Shown here in pieces: positions 34,601 through 43,322 of a stretch of DNA of 49,104 bases. The DNA is taken from assembly GCA_016872535.1 (NCBI GenBank), contig VGZQ01000011.1, positions 1 through 49,104 on the forward strand, read 5' to 3'. The position numbers and the translations under genes are program-made. Positions within the stretch are counted from its first letter, which is position 1, and every line of letters starts with the position of its first letter. The notes below the pieces were generated by a model. That model saw only the letters and a program-made list of their open reading frames with translations. It searched no databases and was not told the origin of the DNA. Origin of the DNA: Rhodospirillales bacterium (GTDB lineage: Bacteria; Pseudomonadota; Alphaproteobacteria; Rhodospirillales; 2-12-FULL-67-15).

Positions 34601-36211
34601 ATGACCCGCTGGTTCGCAGGCCCCGCGTTTCTGATCGCCGCGTTGCCGTTCGCGCTCGCCTGGTTCCTCGCTGGGCGGCCGGTGCCGCTCGCCGACGGCG
34701 TGGGCGGCGCGATCCCGTGCGTGTCCTACACGCCGTTTCGCGGCAATGAAACGCCGTTCGAAGAAAGCTTCGTCGCCAGGCCCGAGCGGATCGAGGAGGA
34801 CCTCGCCCGACTCGCTGGCGAAGGTATCCGCTGCGTGCGCACCTACGCGGTCGATCAGGGCCTCGAGCGCGTGCCGGAGATCGCCGCCCGGCACGGCATC
34901 CGGGTGTTGCTCGGGGCTTGGATCGGGCGCGAGGCCGCCAAGAATCGGATCCAGCTCGAAACCGCCGTCCGCCTTGCCAACGCGCACTCCGCGACCGTGC
35001 GCGCGGTGATCGTCGGCAACGAAGTGCTGCTCCGGCGCGAGCGCACGGCGGACGATCTTGCCCGCGATCTCGCCTGGGTGCGCGCGCGCACCTCCGTTCC
35101 GCTCACCTACGCCGACGTGTGGGAGTTCTGGCTGCGGAACCCCGCCCTTGCCGACGCGGTCGATTTCGTCACCGTGCATGTCCTGCCCTACTGGGAGGAC
35201 GAGCCGATCGCCAACCGCGATGCGGCCCCGTACACGGTCGATATTTGGCGCAAAATGCGCGAAACCTTTCCCGGAAAGCCCGTGTTCCTGGGCGAGACCG
35301 GCTGGCCGAGCGCGGGTCGCATGCGCGAAAGCGCGCGACCCGGCCGGATCGAGCAGGCCCGATACCTCCGCGAATTTTCCCAGCTTGCCGCCCGCGAATC
35401 CGGGCTCGATTTCAATTTGATCGAGGCGTTCGACCAGCCGTGGAAGCGCGTCTCGGAAGGAACCGTCGGCGGCCATTGGGGCATCTTCGATGAAGCCCGC
35501 CGCCCCAAGTTCCCCTGGACCGGCCCCATCGCCGCCGTGCCCCATTGGCGACTCGCGCTGACGGCGACCGAGATCGTCGCCCTCGTCTTGTTTGCTTTCG
35601 CGTTCGGCCCCGCGCTATCGGTCGCGCGCTGGCTCGCGCTTGGAGTTTTCGCCCATGCCGCGGCAGCCATGTCCGTCATCCACGCCGAGTTTCTGGTCGC
35701 GGCGAGCCGAGGACCTCTCGAATGGGCGATCGGCGCGGTCGGGCTCGGTCTCGGCCTTGTTCTCGCCGCGCTGGCGGCAATGGCGCTCGCCCGCGGATTC
35801 GCCGACCGGCCGATTCCACCCACGAGCGACGCGCTCGCCTGGCTGGCCCGGCCCCGGTGGACATCCCTCGACCGGAACTTGACCTATGCCCTGATCCGGT
35901 TCGCGTTCCTGTTCGCGGCCGTGGTCCACACCCTAAGCCTCCTTTTCGACGGGCGGTACCGGGGCTTCCCGGTCGCGGGTTTTCTGATCCCGGCCGCCGT
36001 GTTCGCGGGGATGGCTTGGCTTGGCTCGAAACGCCGCGACGCCGCAAATGATCCGCAGGGTTGGGCGATGGCCTGGGTCCTGGCGGCGGGAGGGATCGCG
36101 GTCGCGACCCTCGAAGGCTGGGCCAATCATCAGGCCCTGATGTGGGGGTTGACCGCTCTCCTGCTGGCCCTGCCGTGGCTCAACCTTCGCCGGGCGCCAT
36201 GGACGCGATAA
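34601..36211 (+). CDS. GH17 family membrane-anchored glucan-modifying enzyme
   Basis: 536 aa. An N-terminal hydrophobic anchor is followed by a GH17 (beta/alpha barrel) domain at about 40-330. The acid/base is Glu141 in VIVGNEVLL and the nucleophile Glu232 in GETGWPS, both exact family motifs. The C-terminal 200 residues contain about six hydrophobic segments. GH17 enzymes hydrolyse or transfer beta-1,3-glucan chains. It shares the pattern RTYxV...VPEIAARH...GAWIG with the GH17 domain of the synthase at 37291, so the two are paralogues. Together they recall the cyclic beta-1,3/1,6-glucan genes ndvB/ndvC of Bradyrhizobium (by analogy only). The end overlaps the convergent membrane gene by 32 bp. 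Confidence 0.87.
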   Translation: MTRWFAGPAFLIAALPFALAWFLAGRPVPLADGVGGAIPCVSYTPFRGNETPFEESFVARPERIEEDLARLAGEGIRCVRTYAVDQGLERVPEIAARHGIRVLLGAWIGREAAKNRIQLETAVRLANAHSATVRAVIVGNEVLLRRERTADDLARDLAWVRARTSVPLTYADVWEFWLRNPALADAVDFVTVHVLPYWEDEPIANRDAAPYTVDIWRKMRETFPGKPVFLGETGWPSAGRMRESARPGRIEQARYLREFSQLAARESGLDFNLIEAFDQPWKRVSEGTVGGHWGIFDEARRPKFPWTGPIAAVPHWRLALTATEIVALVLFAFAFGPALSVARWLALGVFAHAAAAMSVIHAEFLVAASRGPLEWAIGAVGLGLGLVLAALAAMALARGFADRPIPPTSDALAWLARPRWTSLDRNLTYALIRFAFLFAAVVHTLSLLFDGRYRGFPVAGFLIPAAVFAGMAWLGSKRRDAANDPQGWAMAWVLAAGGIAVATLEGWANHQALMWGLTALLLALPWLNLRRAPWTR

Positions 36212-36584
36212 GACCGAGCGCGACCGCAACCGCGCCGAGGCCCGCGTTGTAAAGAGCAAGCGCGAGTCCGCCCGCGACCAGTGATGCCCGGATGGCCGCC
36301 CGGCACGCCTTGCGGCCGAACAGCGCGTAAAGACCCACTGCCGTCCCGGCTCCGCCCAGAATTCCGAGATGGAACAAGGAGATCAGCCCCTGGCGCAGGC
36401 CGCACCCCCAGGTCCCGGCCGCCGCCCCGAGGCAAGCCTGTCCAACGGCCTCGGGCTCGATGGCGGCGAAACGAATCGCCCAACCGACCCCCAGGCCGAC
36501 ACCCGCCCAGCCGAGCGCCCCCAGCAGGCGGCGGGCAAGTGCCCGACCACCCGCCAGGGGTTGCGTGTCGGAAGCTTCGGCCAT
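36180..36584 (-). CDS. Small hydrophobic membrane protein of unknown function
   Basis: 134 aa with three to four hydrophobic segments rich in Gly and Ala; no family recognised. The ATG at 36584 is supported by AAGGTGG just upstream; the frame is open further up but lacks such a site. Two Cys pairs (around TWGCGLRQG and RKACRAA) are visible. It is convergent with and overlaps the 3' end of the GH17 gene, and is divergent from the secreted protein at 36727. A role in glucan assembly is only a guess from position. Confidence 0.6.
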   Translation of the reverse strand: MAEASDTQPLAGGRALARRLLGALGWAGVGLGVGWAIRFAAIEPEAVGQACLGAAAGTWGCGLRQGLISLFHLGILGGAGTAVGLYALFGRKACRAAIRASLVAGGLALALYNAGLGAVAVALGLIASMAPGEG

Positions 36585-36659
36585 GGTCGCCACCTTTTCC
36601 GTTAACCCGCCGCTCTCGGCCCCCGCAACCGGCTTGGGGAAGCCATGCGGGGGACGCAA

Positions 36660-36687
36660 TTGCTTTTTGAATGGTAAAGCCTATATT
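36660..36687 (+). promoter_or_regulatory. Candidate sigma70 promoter for the secreted protein gene
   Basis: TTGCTT (36660-36665), 16-bp spacer, TATATT (36682-36687, 5 of 6). Transcription would start near 36694, about 33 nt before the ATG at 36727. The -35 matches only in TTG. Confidence 0.45.
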
Positions 36688-36726
36688 GCGCGCCGACCAC
36701 GTTCCCTCTCGCACCGTTCGAAGACC

Positions 36727-37200
36727 ATGATCAAGTTCGCGCGCGGGCTGGCGGCATGCGGCGCCCTGCTGCTCTCGGCGGGAATCGCCATGGCCCAATC
36801 ACCGTCGGGCACGCCCGAAGCCGCGCCCGCGGCGCAGGCTCCGGTTTCGGCGCCCCAGGCTCCGGCCCAGCGCCCGGCCGTACAACCGAGACGCCCGGCC
36901 GCCGCGGCAGAGCCGCGCATCACCGCCGCCTCGCCCGAATGCGCCTGGAGCGGACGGCGCATTCTGAGCCTGCTCGTGCGCGACGACGTGGACACCGCCG
37001 ACAAGCATCGCCGTTTCTACGAGCAGTTCGGTTGCCCGACCGCCCATATCGGCTTGGCGCTCCGCTGCGTGATCCGTTCCGACCTGCCGCCCGCCCCTAC
37101 CCAGGGGAATGTTCAGCAGGGCCAAGCACTCGCCAAGGCGTTGGCCGAGCGGGTCGAGCAATGCTGGGACAAGCCGTCGATGAATTACCTCAACCGCTGA
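36727..37200 (+). CDS. Secreted protein of unknown function, Pro/Ala-rich linker
   Basis: 157 aa. A Sec signal peptide (MIKFARGLAACGALLLSAG, cleavage after AMAQ) leads into a 40-residue Pro/Ala/Gln-rich linker and a C-terminal domain of about 95 residues with four cysteines (in SPECAWSG, QFGCPTA, LRCVIR, EQCWDK), likely two disulfides. Unknown family. The ATG at 36727 is chosen because the signal peptide starts there. The beta-glucan synthase gene follows 90 bp downstream on the same strand, so it may serve the same envelope process. Confidence 0.75.
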   Translation: MIKFARGLAACGALLLSAGIAMAQSPSGTPEAAPAAQAPVSAPQAPAQRPAVQPRRPAAAAEPRITAASPECAWSGRRILSLLVRDDVDTADKHRRFYEQFGCPTAHIGLALRCVIRSDLPPAPTQGNVQQGQALAKALAERVEQCWDKPSMNYLNR

Positions 37201-37290
37201 ATTGCGCCCGAAACGACACAAACCGGCCACGAAACCGCCCCAATCCCCGACCATCCTCCGAACCCAGCGCCGCCCGTCGAAACCGCCGCC

Positions 37291-39960
37291 ATGAACGTCC
37301 TCAAGACCTCTCCCAAAGCCGCCCGGATCGGGGTCATCGCCGCTGCGCTGGTGGCGACCGGGCTCGTTCACGCCGCAGCTTGGGTCTGGACCTACCGCAC
37401 GGTGGTTCCGCCGGATGCCGGGTACGTGATCGAATCCCTCTCCTTCAACATCGACATCCGCAAGAAGAACCCGTCGCCGCGCGAAAGCGAGCGCCGCATC
37501 GAGGAGATCGAGGAACGGATCGAGCGCATCGCCGACATCACCCAGGGCATCCGCACCTATTCGGTGCTGGCCGAATTGGCTCATGTGCCCGAGATCGCCG
37601 CGCGCCACGACCTCAATGTCACCCTCGGCGCGTGGATCGGCAAGGACGAAACCCGCAACCGCCGCGAGATCGAGAGCGCGGTCGAATTGGCCGCCCGTCA
37701 CCGCAACGTGCGCTCGATCGTGGTCGGCAACGAAACCATCCTCCGCCAGGAACGCACGCTCGAAGAGTTGATCGGCCACCTGCGCGAGGTGCGCCGACGC
37801 GTCAACGTGCCGGTGACCACCGGCGAAACCTGGGATATCTGGATCGCCCATCCCGAGCTGGTGAAGGAAGTCGATTACATCGCCGCCCACATCCTGCCCT
37901 ACTGGGAAGAGAAATCGGACGCCATCGCACTCCGCTACGCCTTCGACCGCTACGAGGACCTGCGCCGCGCTTATCCCGGCAAGCGCATCGTCATCGCCGA
38001 GTTCGGCTGGCCGAGCCGCGGCTACAACCGCAACGACGCCTCGCCGCACCTGATGAGCCAGGCCGAGATCATCCGCGGCTTCATCGCCGAAGCCCATCAA
38101 CGCGGCATTTTCTACAACATCATCGAGGCCTACGATCAACCCTGGAAGACCGCGGAAGGCAGCGTCGGTCCGTATTGGGGCCTGTTCACCGACAAGGGCC
38201 AGCCGAAGTTCAAGATGGTCGGCCGCGTTGCCCTCAAGGAGCATCGCATCCTGGGCGTGGCGGCTCTCGTTCTCGGCGCCGGGTTGACCGTGTTCGGCCT
38301 GTGGCGCCGACGCCCCACTTTTGGTCACGCGCTCGCCTACGCCGCCGCCGCACAGGCCATGGGTGCCGGCATTGCGCTTGCCGCCGCCTATCCCTTTACC
38401 CATTACCTCCACTTCGGGGCCTGGGTGATGTGGATCATGGGTTTCAGCCTGATGATTCCGCTCGTCATCATCACGCTCGCCAAGGTCCACGAGATGGCCG
38501 AAGTCATGCTCGGCCGCGCCCCCGGACGCCTGATCCCGAACGAAGGACTTAAGGCACGCGCGCCGCTGCCGATGGTGTCGATCCACATTCCGGCCCACCG
38601 CGAACAGCCGGGGCTGGTCAAGCAGACGCTCGATGCCGTCGCCCAACTCGATTACCCGAATTTCGAAGCGGTGGTCGTCGTCAACAACACGCCCGAGGAA
38701 TTCTATTGGAAGCCGATCGAGGAGCATTGCCGCGCGCTGGGTGCCCGCTTCAAGTTCATCAACGTGCTCGGCCTCAAGGGCTTCAAGGCGGGCGCGCTTA
38801 ACCTCGCGTTGGAACACGCCGCGCCCGAGGCCGAGATCATCGCGGTGATCGACGCCGATTACGTCGTCCACCCCGACTGGCTCAAGAACCTGGCGCCGGC
38901 GTTCGAGGATCCGGCGGTCGGCCTGGTCCAGGCGCCGCAGGACCACCGCGACGGCAACGCCTCGCGGCTGAAATCGGTGATGAACAGCGAATATGCCGGA
39001 TTTTTCGACATCGGGATGATCCAGCGCAACGAAGACGACGCCATCGTCCAGCACGGCACCATGTGCCTGGTGCGCCGCACGGCGCTGGCCGAGGCCGGCG
39101 GCTGGTCGAGCGACACCATCGTCGAGGACACCGAGTTGGGCTTGCGCCTCTACGAGGCCGGCTACACGGCCTTGTACACCAATCGCCGTTACGGCTTCGG
39201 CGTGTTGCCCGACACCTTCCAGGCGTACAAGACCCAGCGCGAGCGCTGGGCCTACGGCGCGATCCAGATCATTCGCAAGCACTGGCGCCACATGCTGCCG
39301 GGTGCGCGCACGTTGAAGCCCGAGCAGAAACGCGAGTTCGTCGCCGGCTGGGCGTTCTGGCTGTCGGACGCGCTTGGCGCGGCCGCTTCGATCCTCAATC
39401 TGCTCTGGGTGCCGGCGATTTTGTTCGTCGGCGTGCTGATCCCGACCGTGGCGCTGACGCTGCCGATCCTGACGGCGTTCATCGTCAATCTGGTTCACTG
39501 CGTGGCTCTCTACCGCACCCGGGTCAAGGTGCCTCTCGCCAAGATCGCGGGTGCGGCGCTCGCCGCCATGAGCCTGCAGCTCACGGTCGCGGGCGCGGTG
39601 ATGAACGGCCTGGTGCGCGACAATCTGCCGTTCAAGCGCACCGACAAGGGTGGCAACGCCAAGCGCAGGGCGGCGGAGAACCCGGTCCGGCGCGAGAGCG
39701 CGCTCGGCCTTCTTCTGCTCGCGGCCGCCGTCGCGCTCTACCTTACTAACGAGTTCCGGGTGACGGAGATCGACGTCTTCGCGTTCGCGCTCCTAATCCA
39801 AGGCCTGCCGTTCCTCTCGGCGATGGCCATGGCCGGGATCGAGGCGTGGGACGCGCGCGAGCGCGCCAAGCCGGCGCCGATGCCGCCCGCCGTCCCGGCG
39901 CAGCCGGCGACGCCAAAACCGTCGGTTCCGACGCCGGTCTATCCGCTCGCCGCCGAATAA
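37291..39960 (+). CDS. GH17-GT2 fusion beta-glucan synthase (NdvB-like)
   Basis: 889 aa, inner membrane. Order: N-terminal anchor, periplasmic GH17 domain (about 45-330; acid/base Glu148 in VVGNET, nucleophile Glu237 in IAEFGWPS), two membrane segments, cytoplasmic GT2 domain from about 425 (DAD at 521-523, ED at 612-613, QRERW at 649-653), then more membrane segments and a Pro-rich tail. The GT2 motifs are those of processive cellulose/hyaluronan-type synthases using UDP-glucose. This fusion matches NdvB of Pseudomonas and Bradyrhizobium, which make beta-1,3(1,6)-glucans; the GH17 part remodels or cyclises the chain. The ATG is at the start of the membrane anchor; the antisense frame through it is a shadow. 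Confidence 0.93.
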   Translation: MNVLKTSPKAARIGVIAAALVATGLVHAAAWVWTYRTVVPPDAGYVIESLSFNIDIRKKNPSPRESERRIEEIEERIERIADITQGIRTYSVLAELAHVPEIAARHDLNVTLGAWIGKDETRNRREIESAVELAARHRNVRSIVVGNETILRQERTLEELIGHLREVRRRVNVPVTTGETWDIWIAHPELVKEVDYIAAHILPYWEEKSDAIALRYAFDRYEDLRRAYPGKRIVIAEFGWPSRGYNRNDASPHLMSQAEIIRGFIAEAHQRGIFYNIIEAYDQPWKTAEGSVGPYWGLFTDKGQPKFKMVGRVALKEHRILGVAALVLGAGLTVFGLWRRRPTFGHALAYAAAAQAMGAGIALAAAYPFTHYLHFGAWVMWIMGFSLMIPLVIITLAKVHEMAEVMLGRAPGRLIPNEGLKARAPLPMVSIHIPAHREQPGLVKQTLDAVAQLDYPNFEAVVVVNNTPEEFYWKPIEEHCRALGARFKFINVLGLKGFKAGALNLALEHAAPEAEIIAVIDADYVVHPDWLKNLAPAFEDPAVGLVQAPQDHRDGNASRLKSVMNSEYAGFFDIGMIQRNEDDAIVQHGTMCLVRRTALAEAGGWSSDTIVEDTELGLRLYEAGYTALYTNRRYGFGVLPDTFQAYKTQRERWAYGAIQIIRKHWRHMLPGARTLKPEQKREFVAGWAFWLSDALGAAASILNLLWVPAILFVGVLIPTVALTLPILTAFIVNLVHCVALYRTRVKVPLAKIAGAALAAMSLQLTVAGAVMNGLVRDNLPFKRTDKGGNAKRRAAENPVRRESALGLLLLAAAVALYLTNEFRVTEIDVFAFALLIQGLPFLSAMAMAGIEAWDARERAKPAPMPPAVPAQPATPKPSVPTPVYPLAAE

Positions 39961-39972
39961 AACCCCGTGCTT

Positions 39973-40011
39973 GGCGCGCTTTGCCTCGCGCGCCGGATGG
40001 TCTATCTTTTT
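39973..40011 (+). terminator. Hairpin after the glucan synthase gene
   Basis: GGCGCGC (39973-39979) and GCGCGCC (39988-39994) form a perfect 7-bp stem with an 8-nt loop. A TTTTT run follows at 40007-40011, 12 nt after the stem, which is too far for a standard terminator. It overlaps the candidate promoter of the next gene. Confidence 0.4.
39981..40008 (+). promoter_or_regulatory. Candidate promoter for the 2OG oxygenase gene
   Basis: TTGCCT (39981-39986), 16-bp spacer, TATCTT (40003-40008), each 4 of 6. It would start transcription near 40015, ahead of the ATG at 40062. The -35 box sits inside the loop of the hairpin. Confidence 0.3.
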
Positions 40012-40061
40012 GAGCGATCGCACGCCCCCGACCGCGCGCACACCCGGAGTCGACACCCGTT

Positions 40062-40667
40062 ATGCCGACCGAACGCACCATCGAGCCGATGTTCGCCGTC
40101 GGCGTCCAGTTCAGCAAGATTCCCGATAGCGAAACCCTGAACGCCGAACTCAAGGAAGAGATCGCGCGCATCAAGGGAACGGTGCCCAACAGCCTGCCGC
40201 AGGGCTGGAGTTGTCACGTCTACACCACCATCCGCAGCCAGCTGAATCTGATGGACCGGCCCGCGTTCAAGAAACTGGGCGATATCATCATGGCCGAGTC
40301 GGCCGCCTACGCGCGGGGCTACGGCCTCGACATCGACCGTTTCCCGCTCCGGCTCAACGAATGCTGGGTCAACGTCTACGGTCCAGGCGACGCCCAGGAC
40401 GTGCATGTCCATCGCAATTCGGTGCTGAGCGGCATTTATTATGTCGCCGCGCCGCCGCAAAGCGGCGAGTTATTGTTCCACTCGCCGATGTCCGAGGTGA
40501 TGCTGGAGCCGCCGATCACGGAAGTGAACCTGTTTAACGTCCCGGTCCGCAACGTGGTCCCCAGTCCCGGCACCATGATCTTTTTCCGCAGCTGGCTCCG
40601 CCACAGCGTCAAGCCGACGCTCGGCAAGGAAGAGCGGATCAGCGTCGCCTTCAATCTCACCATGTGA
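40062..40667 (+). CDS. TIGR02466-type putative 2OG-Fe(II) oxygenase
   Basis: Cytoplasmic protein of 201 aa in the double-stranded beta-helix oxygenase family (PF13759 type). Candidate iron ligands lie in QDVHVHRNS and WLRHSVKP, and the 2-oxoglutarate-binding Arg in EERISVAFN. The stretch ECWVNVYGPGDAQDVHVH is typical. Members are of unknown substrate; some neighbours act on small acids or proteins. It is preceded by its own candidate promoter and convergent with the cupin gene at 40701. Confidence 0.85.
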   Translation: MPTERTIEPMFAVGVQFSKIPDSETLNAELKEEIARIKGTVPNSLPQGWSCHVYTTIRSQLNLMDRPAFKKLGDIIMAESAAYARGYGLDIDRFPLRLNECWVNVYGPGDAQDVHVHRNSVLSGIYYVAAPPQSGELLFHSPMSEVMLEPPITEVNLFNVPVRNVVPSPGTMIFFRSWLRHSVKPTLGKEERISVAFNLTM

Positions 40668-40684
40668 GCGGGAAAAGTCCGCTC
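40666..40684 (+). terminator. Hairpin between convergent oxygenase and cupin genes
   Basis: GAGCGG (40666-40671) and CCGCTC (40679-40684) form a perfect 6-bp stem with a 7-nt loop GAAAAGT, starting inside the stop codon. TTTT follows at 40695-40698, so the fit to an intrinsic terminator is partial. It may serve both strands. Confidence 0.4.
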
Positions 40685-40700
40685 CGCCCCGCGCGACGTT

Positions 40701-41258
40701 TTACTGCTTGATGTTGAGAACGACCGGTTTCACCTCGCCGGTTTTCAAATCGAATGTCGAGCGGCCGGTGTAATTGATGTGTCGGCCGTAGGTGTGCAGC
40801 GAAACGGTGATTTTGTCGCTGTCGTTCCACACCGAATGAATCCCCTTGGCGCGGAGACAGATCACGTCCCCTTCGCCCGCCAGAATGGTGCAACGTTCCA
40901 CAAGCTTGGCATGGTCGGGCCGCGAACGGTCGTCGAGCCGGTTGTATTTGACGTTGCGCTCGACCCCGTCGACACCCACCACTACCGCCCAAGTGCCGTG
41001 GTCGTGGGCTTCGAAGCCGTCATGGGGCGCCCAGGCAATGGCGAACACCGCGAGACTGTGGTCCGGTTCTTCGTGCAGCAGATGCACGCCGAATCCCTGC
41101 TCGGGGTCGGTTTCATAATGACCGGGCTTGAGCCACGTCTTTTTCCCGGCGGCGAATTTTTGCGCCAACGGCGCGACCCGGCCGAGAATTTCGTTTTCGT
41201 CGGTGGTCGCCGCCGCGATCGCGCGGAGATCGGATACGTAGCGCGCCAGATCGTACAT
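40701..41258 (-). CDS. Cysteine dioxygenase-like cupin protein
   Basis: 185-aa cupin of the cysteine dioxygenase family. The iron triad is His85 and His87 (EAHDHGTW) and His141 (KGIHSV); Tyr157 (SLHTYG) matches the active-site Tyr of the family. There is no Cys at the position that forms the Cys-Tyr crosslink in mammalian enzymes, so it belongs to the bacterial thiol dioxygenase type, oxidising cysteine, 3-mercaptopropionate or another thiol acid to the sulfinate. The ATG at 41258 is preferred for AAGGAG 7 bp upstream; an in-frame ATG at 41273 lacks it. The amidohydrolase gene lies upstream on the same strand with a 68-bp gap. Confidence 0.85.
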   Translation of the reverse strand: MYDLARYVSDLRAIAAATTDENEILGRVAPLAQKFAAGKKTWLKPGHYETDPEQGFGVHLLHEEPDHSLAVFAIAWAPHDGFEAHDHGTWAVVVGVDGVERNVKYNRLDDRSRPDHAKLVERCTILAGEGDVICLRAKGIHSVWNDSDKITVSLHTYGRHINYTGRSTFDLKTGEVKPVVLNIKQ

Positions 41259-41326
41259 GGAAGACTCCTTCATCGGACGACAAGTTTCCCCGAACAGCGG
41301 GCCCGAGTCCATTCCCGAAGCGGCGT

Positions 41327-42163
41327 CTATTCCCCGAGCGGAGGACCGCCGAACAGGCGCACCGCGTTTTCCCAGGCGATCTTCTTGGCGACCGCGGGCG
41401 GAAGCGCCGCGAGATAACGCCGGTGCTCGGCGATCAGATCGCCATAGGAACTCCAACGCGAGGTGACATAGGTGTCGCTGCCGACCATGAAGCGGTCGGC
41501 GTGGCGGATAAGCAAATCGCGCCATTCCGGATCGATCCCGGCCCCGCCGGCGATGGCGCCGGCGCGGAACGACAGCTCGGTCCACAGATTCTTGTGTTTG
41601 TCGAGCAGCGGGCCGATGACCGACGGCGGCTCGCTCATGCCGGCGTGGCCCCACAGCACCTTGACCTCCGGTTCCATGGCGAAGATCGCCTCCACCACCT
41701 TGGCGTCGGTGTGGACATAGACGTAGAGGCCGCGTTCGCGCGCGCGCGCGATCACCCGGCGCACGACCGGGGTTTGCGCGTCCGCGACGCTCCATAGATG
41801 GAACTCGCCGACGCCCTTGTAGACGCCGCTTTTCAGGCGCTCGTCCATGTAGGCGACGACCTGGTTTTCCCGATGCCAGGTCGAATTGTTGACGCCCTCG
41901 TAATAGGGCCGGAGCATCGGCACGAACATCGTCGGATCGGCCGCGCGCAATTTCAACGTGCCGTCGTCGGGCGAAGACGACACCAGCGCGCGCCCCACCC
42001 CGGCATCGCGCAGCTTTTTGGCGATCGCCGCGGTGTCGTAAGTCCCCCAGGCGTCGCGGCTGTAGTGAACATGCACGTCGTAGATCGGCAGTTGCGCCTG
42101 CGCGCGCGCGTCCGGCGATACCAAGGCGATACTCACGGCCATCGGCAACCAGTGCCATTTCAT
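41327..42163 (-). CDS. Secreted amidohydrolase (Amidohydro_2 family)
   Basis: 278 aa. A signal peptide (MKWHWLPMAVSIALVSPDARAQ) is followed by a TIM-barrel metal hydrolase of the amidohydrolase 2 family: HxH in YDVHVHYS, later VYVHTD, LWGHAGMSEP and the metal-binding Asp in MVGSDTY. Members hydrolyse or decarboxylate carboxylated substrates. The export signal is unusual for this family, so the substrate is likely in the periplasm. It is divergent from the sdhB-like gene (107 bp between starts). Confidence 0.82.
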   Translation of the reverse strand: MKWHWLPMAVSIALVSPDARAQAQLPIYDVHVHYSRDAWGTYDTAAIAKKLRDAGVGRALVSSSPDDGTLKLRAADPTMFVPMLRPYYEGVNNSTWHRENQVVAYMDERLKSGVYKGVGEFHLWSVADAQTPVVRRVIARARERGLYVYVHTDAKVVEAIFAMEPEVKVLWGHAGMSEPPSVIGPLLDKHKNLWTELSFRAGAIAGGAGIDPEWRDLLIRHADRFMVGSDTYVTSRWSSYGDLIAEHRRYLAALPPAVAKKIAWENAVRLFGGPPLGE

Positions 42164-42270
42164 GGAACCCTCCCTCCGCCGTCCGGCGGGCCGGTGTCGA
42201 CTATACGCGATTTCACCGGCGGTCGCTTGCGCCTTGCGGCTGCGCGGCCGGAACCTTAGGCTTCTGCTCC

Positions 42271-42987
42271 ATGAGCGAGACCATGCTCGACGTACGCGTG
42301 TGGCGGGGGGGCGACGCCGGCGCGTTCCAGACTTTTGCCGTTCCGAGGCGGGCCAACCAGACGGTTCTCGACGTCGTCTTCTGGATTCAGCGCCATCGCG
42401 ATCCCACCCTCGCGTTCCGCTACGCCTGCCGGGTCGGCATGTGCGGCAGCTGTGCCATGACCGTCAACGGCCGCCCGCGCTGGACCTGCCGCACCCACGT
42501 CGCGCGGGTGACGAACGCGGGTCGCCTCACCGTTGCGCCGCTCCGCAACCTGCCGGTCATCAAGGACTTGGCCGCCGACCTCGCGCCCTTCTTCGCCAAA
42601 TGGACCAAAGCCGAAGGGCGGTTCATGCCGAAAGCCGGACTCGGGCCCGACTTCGCGGTCGTGCCGCCGGAATCGCGCGAGCGGCGCGCCGCCGACGCCG
42701 GCATCGAATGCATCGGCTGTGCGGTCTGTTACGCGGCCTGCGACGTGGTCGCCTGGAATCCGGATTATCTTGGCCCTGCTGCCCTCAATCGCGCCTGGAC
42801 GCTGGTTAACGATATCCGCGACGGATCGCCGACGCGGCTCAAATCGGTTGCCGGCGACGCGGGTTGCCATGCCTGCCACGGCCAGGAAGGCTGCCGCCGC
42901 CATTGCCCGAAGCATCTCGATCCGACCGGATCGATCGCCGGCCTCAAGCGCGCGAGCGCGCTCGCCGCGTTGAAAGGCGAATTGTGA
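42271..42987 (+). CDS. sdhB: Succinate dehydrogenase/fumarate reductase iron-sulfur subunit
   Basis: 238-aa B subunit carrying three clusters: 2Fe-2S in YACRVGMCGSCAMT with a fourth Cys in RWTCRTH, 4Fe-4S in CIGCAVCYAACD, and 3Fe-4S in CHACHGQEGCRRHCPKHLDP. It passes electrons between a flavoprotein and the membrane quinone site. The sequence is more divergent than mitochondrial-type SdhB, which suggests a special rather than the main respiratory enzyme. Its stop overlaps the sdhC-like start (GTGA). No flavoprotein gene lies in the window next to it. Confidence 0.9.
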   Translation: MSETMLDVRVWRGGDAGAFQTFAVPRRANQTVLDVVFWIQRHRDPTLAFRYACRVGMCGSCAMTVNGRPRWTCRTHVARVTNAGRLTVAPLRNLPVIKDLAADLAPFFAKWTKAEGRFMPKAGLGPDFAVVPPESRERRAADAGIECIGCAVCYAACDVVAWNPDYLGPAALNRAWTLVNDIRDGSPTRLKSVAGDAGCHACHGQEGCRRHCPKHLDPTGSIAGLKRASALAALKGEL

Positions 42988-43322
42988 ACACCCGGGTTGA
43001 ATCTCTGTTCTGGCTCGCCCAGCGCGCATCGGCGGCAATACTCGCGGTCTGCGTCGCCGTTCATCTCGGCACCATGATCCTGGCGGTGCGCGGCGGCCTG
43101 ACCGCGGCCGAAATCCTCGGGCGCGTGCGTGGCTCCGCCGCTTGGGAAGTTTTCTATTGGGTGTTCGCTTTGGCGGTCGCGGTGCACGCGCCGCTGGGCT
43201 TGCGCGCCATCTTGCGCGAATGGGCGGACTGGCGCGGGCCGAGCCTGGAAGGAGCGACGGCGCTTGCCGCGCTCGCGCTCGCGGTCTTCGGCATTCGCGC
43301 GGTCGCGGGGCTGATCGGATGA
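42984..43322 (+). CDS. sdhC: SdhC-like membrane anchor subunit
   Basis: 112 aa with three hydrophobic segments. The pattern LAQRASAAILAVCVAVHLG matches the first segment of SdhC-type cytochrome b anchors (arginine-serine start, heme-ligand His in AVHLG). The start is GTG at 42984, overlapping the B subunit stop; the next gene starts inside its stop (ATGA). This tight coupling supports a single complex. Confidence 0.8.
   Translation: MNTRVESLFWLAQRASAAILAVCVAVHLGTMILAVRGGLTAAEILGRVRGSAAWEVFYWVFALAVAVHAPLGLRAILREWADWRGPSLEGATALAALALAVFGIRAVAGLIG

Noticed and set aside
36799-39498. 899-codon open frame antisense to the glucan synthase
   Set aside because: No recognisable family, no signal or membrane pattern; the sense strand has exact GH17 and GT2 motifs.
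41741-41760. Run of alternating CG (possible Z-DNA) inside the amidohydrolase gene
   Set aside because: It encodes Arg/Ala codons in frame and similar runs are common in this base composition.
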